From positions 1-5,613 of the forward strand of contig DBNV01000005.1 of assembly GCA_002299865.1 (NCBI GenBank): 5,613 nt of DNA. The letters are read 5' to 3'. The position numbers and the translations under genes were made by a program. This DNA is from Desulfonatronaceae bacterium UBA663. GTDB taxonomy: Bacteria; Desulfobacterota; Desulfovibrionia; Desulfovibrionales; Desulfonatronaceae. Of the stretch, positions 4,829 to 5,613 are shown piece by piece; the stretch's first letter is position 1; every line of letters begins with the position of its first letter. The notes under the pieces were generated by a model. That model was not told the DNA's origin and ran no database searches. It saw nothing but the letters and a program-made list of their open reading frames with translations.

Positions 4829-5613
4829 ATGTCTTTGGACTGTAGCGGCATCATCGGCCAAAGCGCCAGCCTGAAGCGGGTTTTCAACGTGCTGGGCAGG
4901 GTTGCTTCAACGGACAGCACGGTTCTGGTGACCGGAGAGTCCGGAACGGGCAAAGAACTCCTGGTCCGCGCCCTGCATCGCAACAGCAGGAGACGGAATA
5001 AACCCTTCGTTCCGGTGAACTGCGGCGCGATCCCTAAGGAACTCATCGAGTCCGAATTTTTCGGTCATGAAAAAGGGGCTTTTACCCACGCCATTCGATC
5101 CAGGGCCGGACGTTTCGAACTTGCCGACGGCGGGACCATTTTCCTGGACGAGATCGGGGAGTTGGACTTGACCTTGCAGGTCAAGATCCTGCGTGTCATT
5201 CAGGAAAAAGAGTTCGAGCGAGTGGGTGCGATGACCACCACCAAGGTGGATGTGCGCATTGTCGCGGCCACCAACCGGGACCTGGAGGAAGAGGTGGCCC
5301 AGGGGCGGTTTCGGGAGGACCTGTTTTATCGCCTGAACGTGATCCCCATTCATCTGCCCCCGCTTCGCGAGCGGGACGAGGACATCCTGCTCATGGCGGA
5401 CCATTTTCTGTGCAAGTTCTGCGCACAGAAGCAACGCGCCCAGCTGCGGCTTAGCCGCCAAGCCAAGGACATGCTGTTGGCCTATCCCTGGCCGGGCAAT
5501 GTGCGCGAGCTGGAAAACTTCATGGAGCGGATATCCATCCTTTGCGACAACGAAGAAGTGGGGATCGCAGACTTGCCGGACAAAGTGCTGCGCGTCGCGG
5601 GTCTTCAGCCCGT
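4829..5613 (+). CDS. Sigma-54-dependent transcriptional activator lacking an N-terminal sensor domain (3' partial)
   Basis: This is a bacterial enhancer-binding protein: an AAA+ ATPase that remodels sigma-54 RNA polymerase at -12/-24 promoters. The 261 visible residues begin directly with the AAA+ domain. They show Walker A GESGTGKE (36-43), the sigma-54 contact loop GAFTHA (83-88), Walker B IFLDEI (104-109, D107 E108), sensor I N149, arginine-finger candidates R162 and R168, and PWPGNVREL (220-228). These positions coincide with those of E. coli PspF, which also lacks a regulatory domain. An in-frame TAA at 4817-4819 rules out an upstream sensor domain in this frame. The fifth loop residue is His instead of the usual Gly. 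The DNA-binding end (normally a Fis-type helix-turn-helix) lies beyond the window. Regulation would have to come from a partner protein, as PspA does for PspF, or from expression level. Being PspF itself is not shown, because no psp gene is visible. The gene is preceded by a structured 179-base leader. Confidence 0.95.
   Translation, partial: MSLDCSGIIGQSASLKRVFNVLGRVASTDSTVLVTGESGTGKELLVRALHRNSRRRNKPFVPVNCGAIPKELIESEFFGHEKGAFTHAIRSRAGRFELADGGTIFLDEIGELDLTLQVKILRVIQEKEFERVGAMTTTKVDVRIVAATNRDLEEEVAQGRFREDLFYRLNVIPIHLPPLRERDEDILLMADHFLCKFCAQKQRAQLRLSRQAKDMLLAYPWPGNVRELENFMERISILCDNEEVGIADLPDKVLRVAGLQP

Noticed and set aside
4907..5461. Minus-strand ORF opposite the activator
   Set aside because: It covers the AAA+ coding region, whose + strand motifs are all intact. 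No motif on the minus product.

Overview
The window is a G+C-rich, densely coded stretch with every recognisable gene on the + strand. It looks like the chromosome of a mesophilic sulfate-reducer-type Desulfobacterota (Desulfovibrionales-like). That placement is inferred from protein style (NikR, the rhomboid with a soluble N-terminal domain, the FolE2 sequence and the sigma-54 activator) and not from any marker gene. No mobile element, CRISPR array, tRNA or rRNA was seen, and no gap between genes exceeds 180 bases.

Layout. Bases 1-108 hold no recognised gene. Bases 109-660 encode an unrecognised 183-residue protein built from two copies of a ~70-residue winged-helix-like unit. After a 123-base gap come nikR (nickel-responsive repressor, all four nickel ligands present) and, 14 bases after its stop, folE2 (GTP cyclohydrolase IB, first step of folate synthesis), which starts at TTG. 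A 106-base gap carrying a short GC-rich repeat and an 18-base imperfect palindrome precedes a rhomboid intramembrane serine protease starting at GTG. Pyruvate kinase follows after 77 bases. It is complete, with catalytic residues at the same positions as in E. coli PykF, but has about 23 extra residues at its C-terminus. A 179-base structured intergenic region leads to a sigma-54-dependent activator that begins directly with its AAA+ domain and is cut by the window end.

How they fit together. nikR and folE2 probably share a transcript. The others are spaced widely enough to be separate units or loosely grouped; nothing shows that rhomboid, pyruvate kinase and the activator share a pathway. 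This is mostly ordinary housekeeping and regulatory DNA. The points most worth a second look are the internally duplicated protein at 109-660, the Gly-to-His change in the activator's GAFTGA loop (GAFTHA), and the leader at 4650-4828, which has four copies of CAAAGAT/ATCTTTG, a palindrome and a hairpin next to the ribosome binding site.
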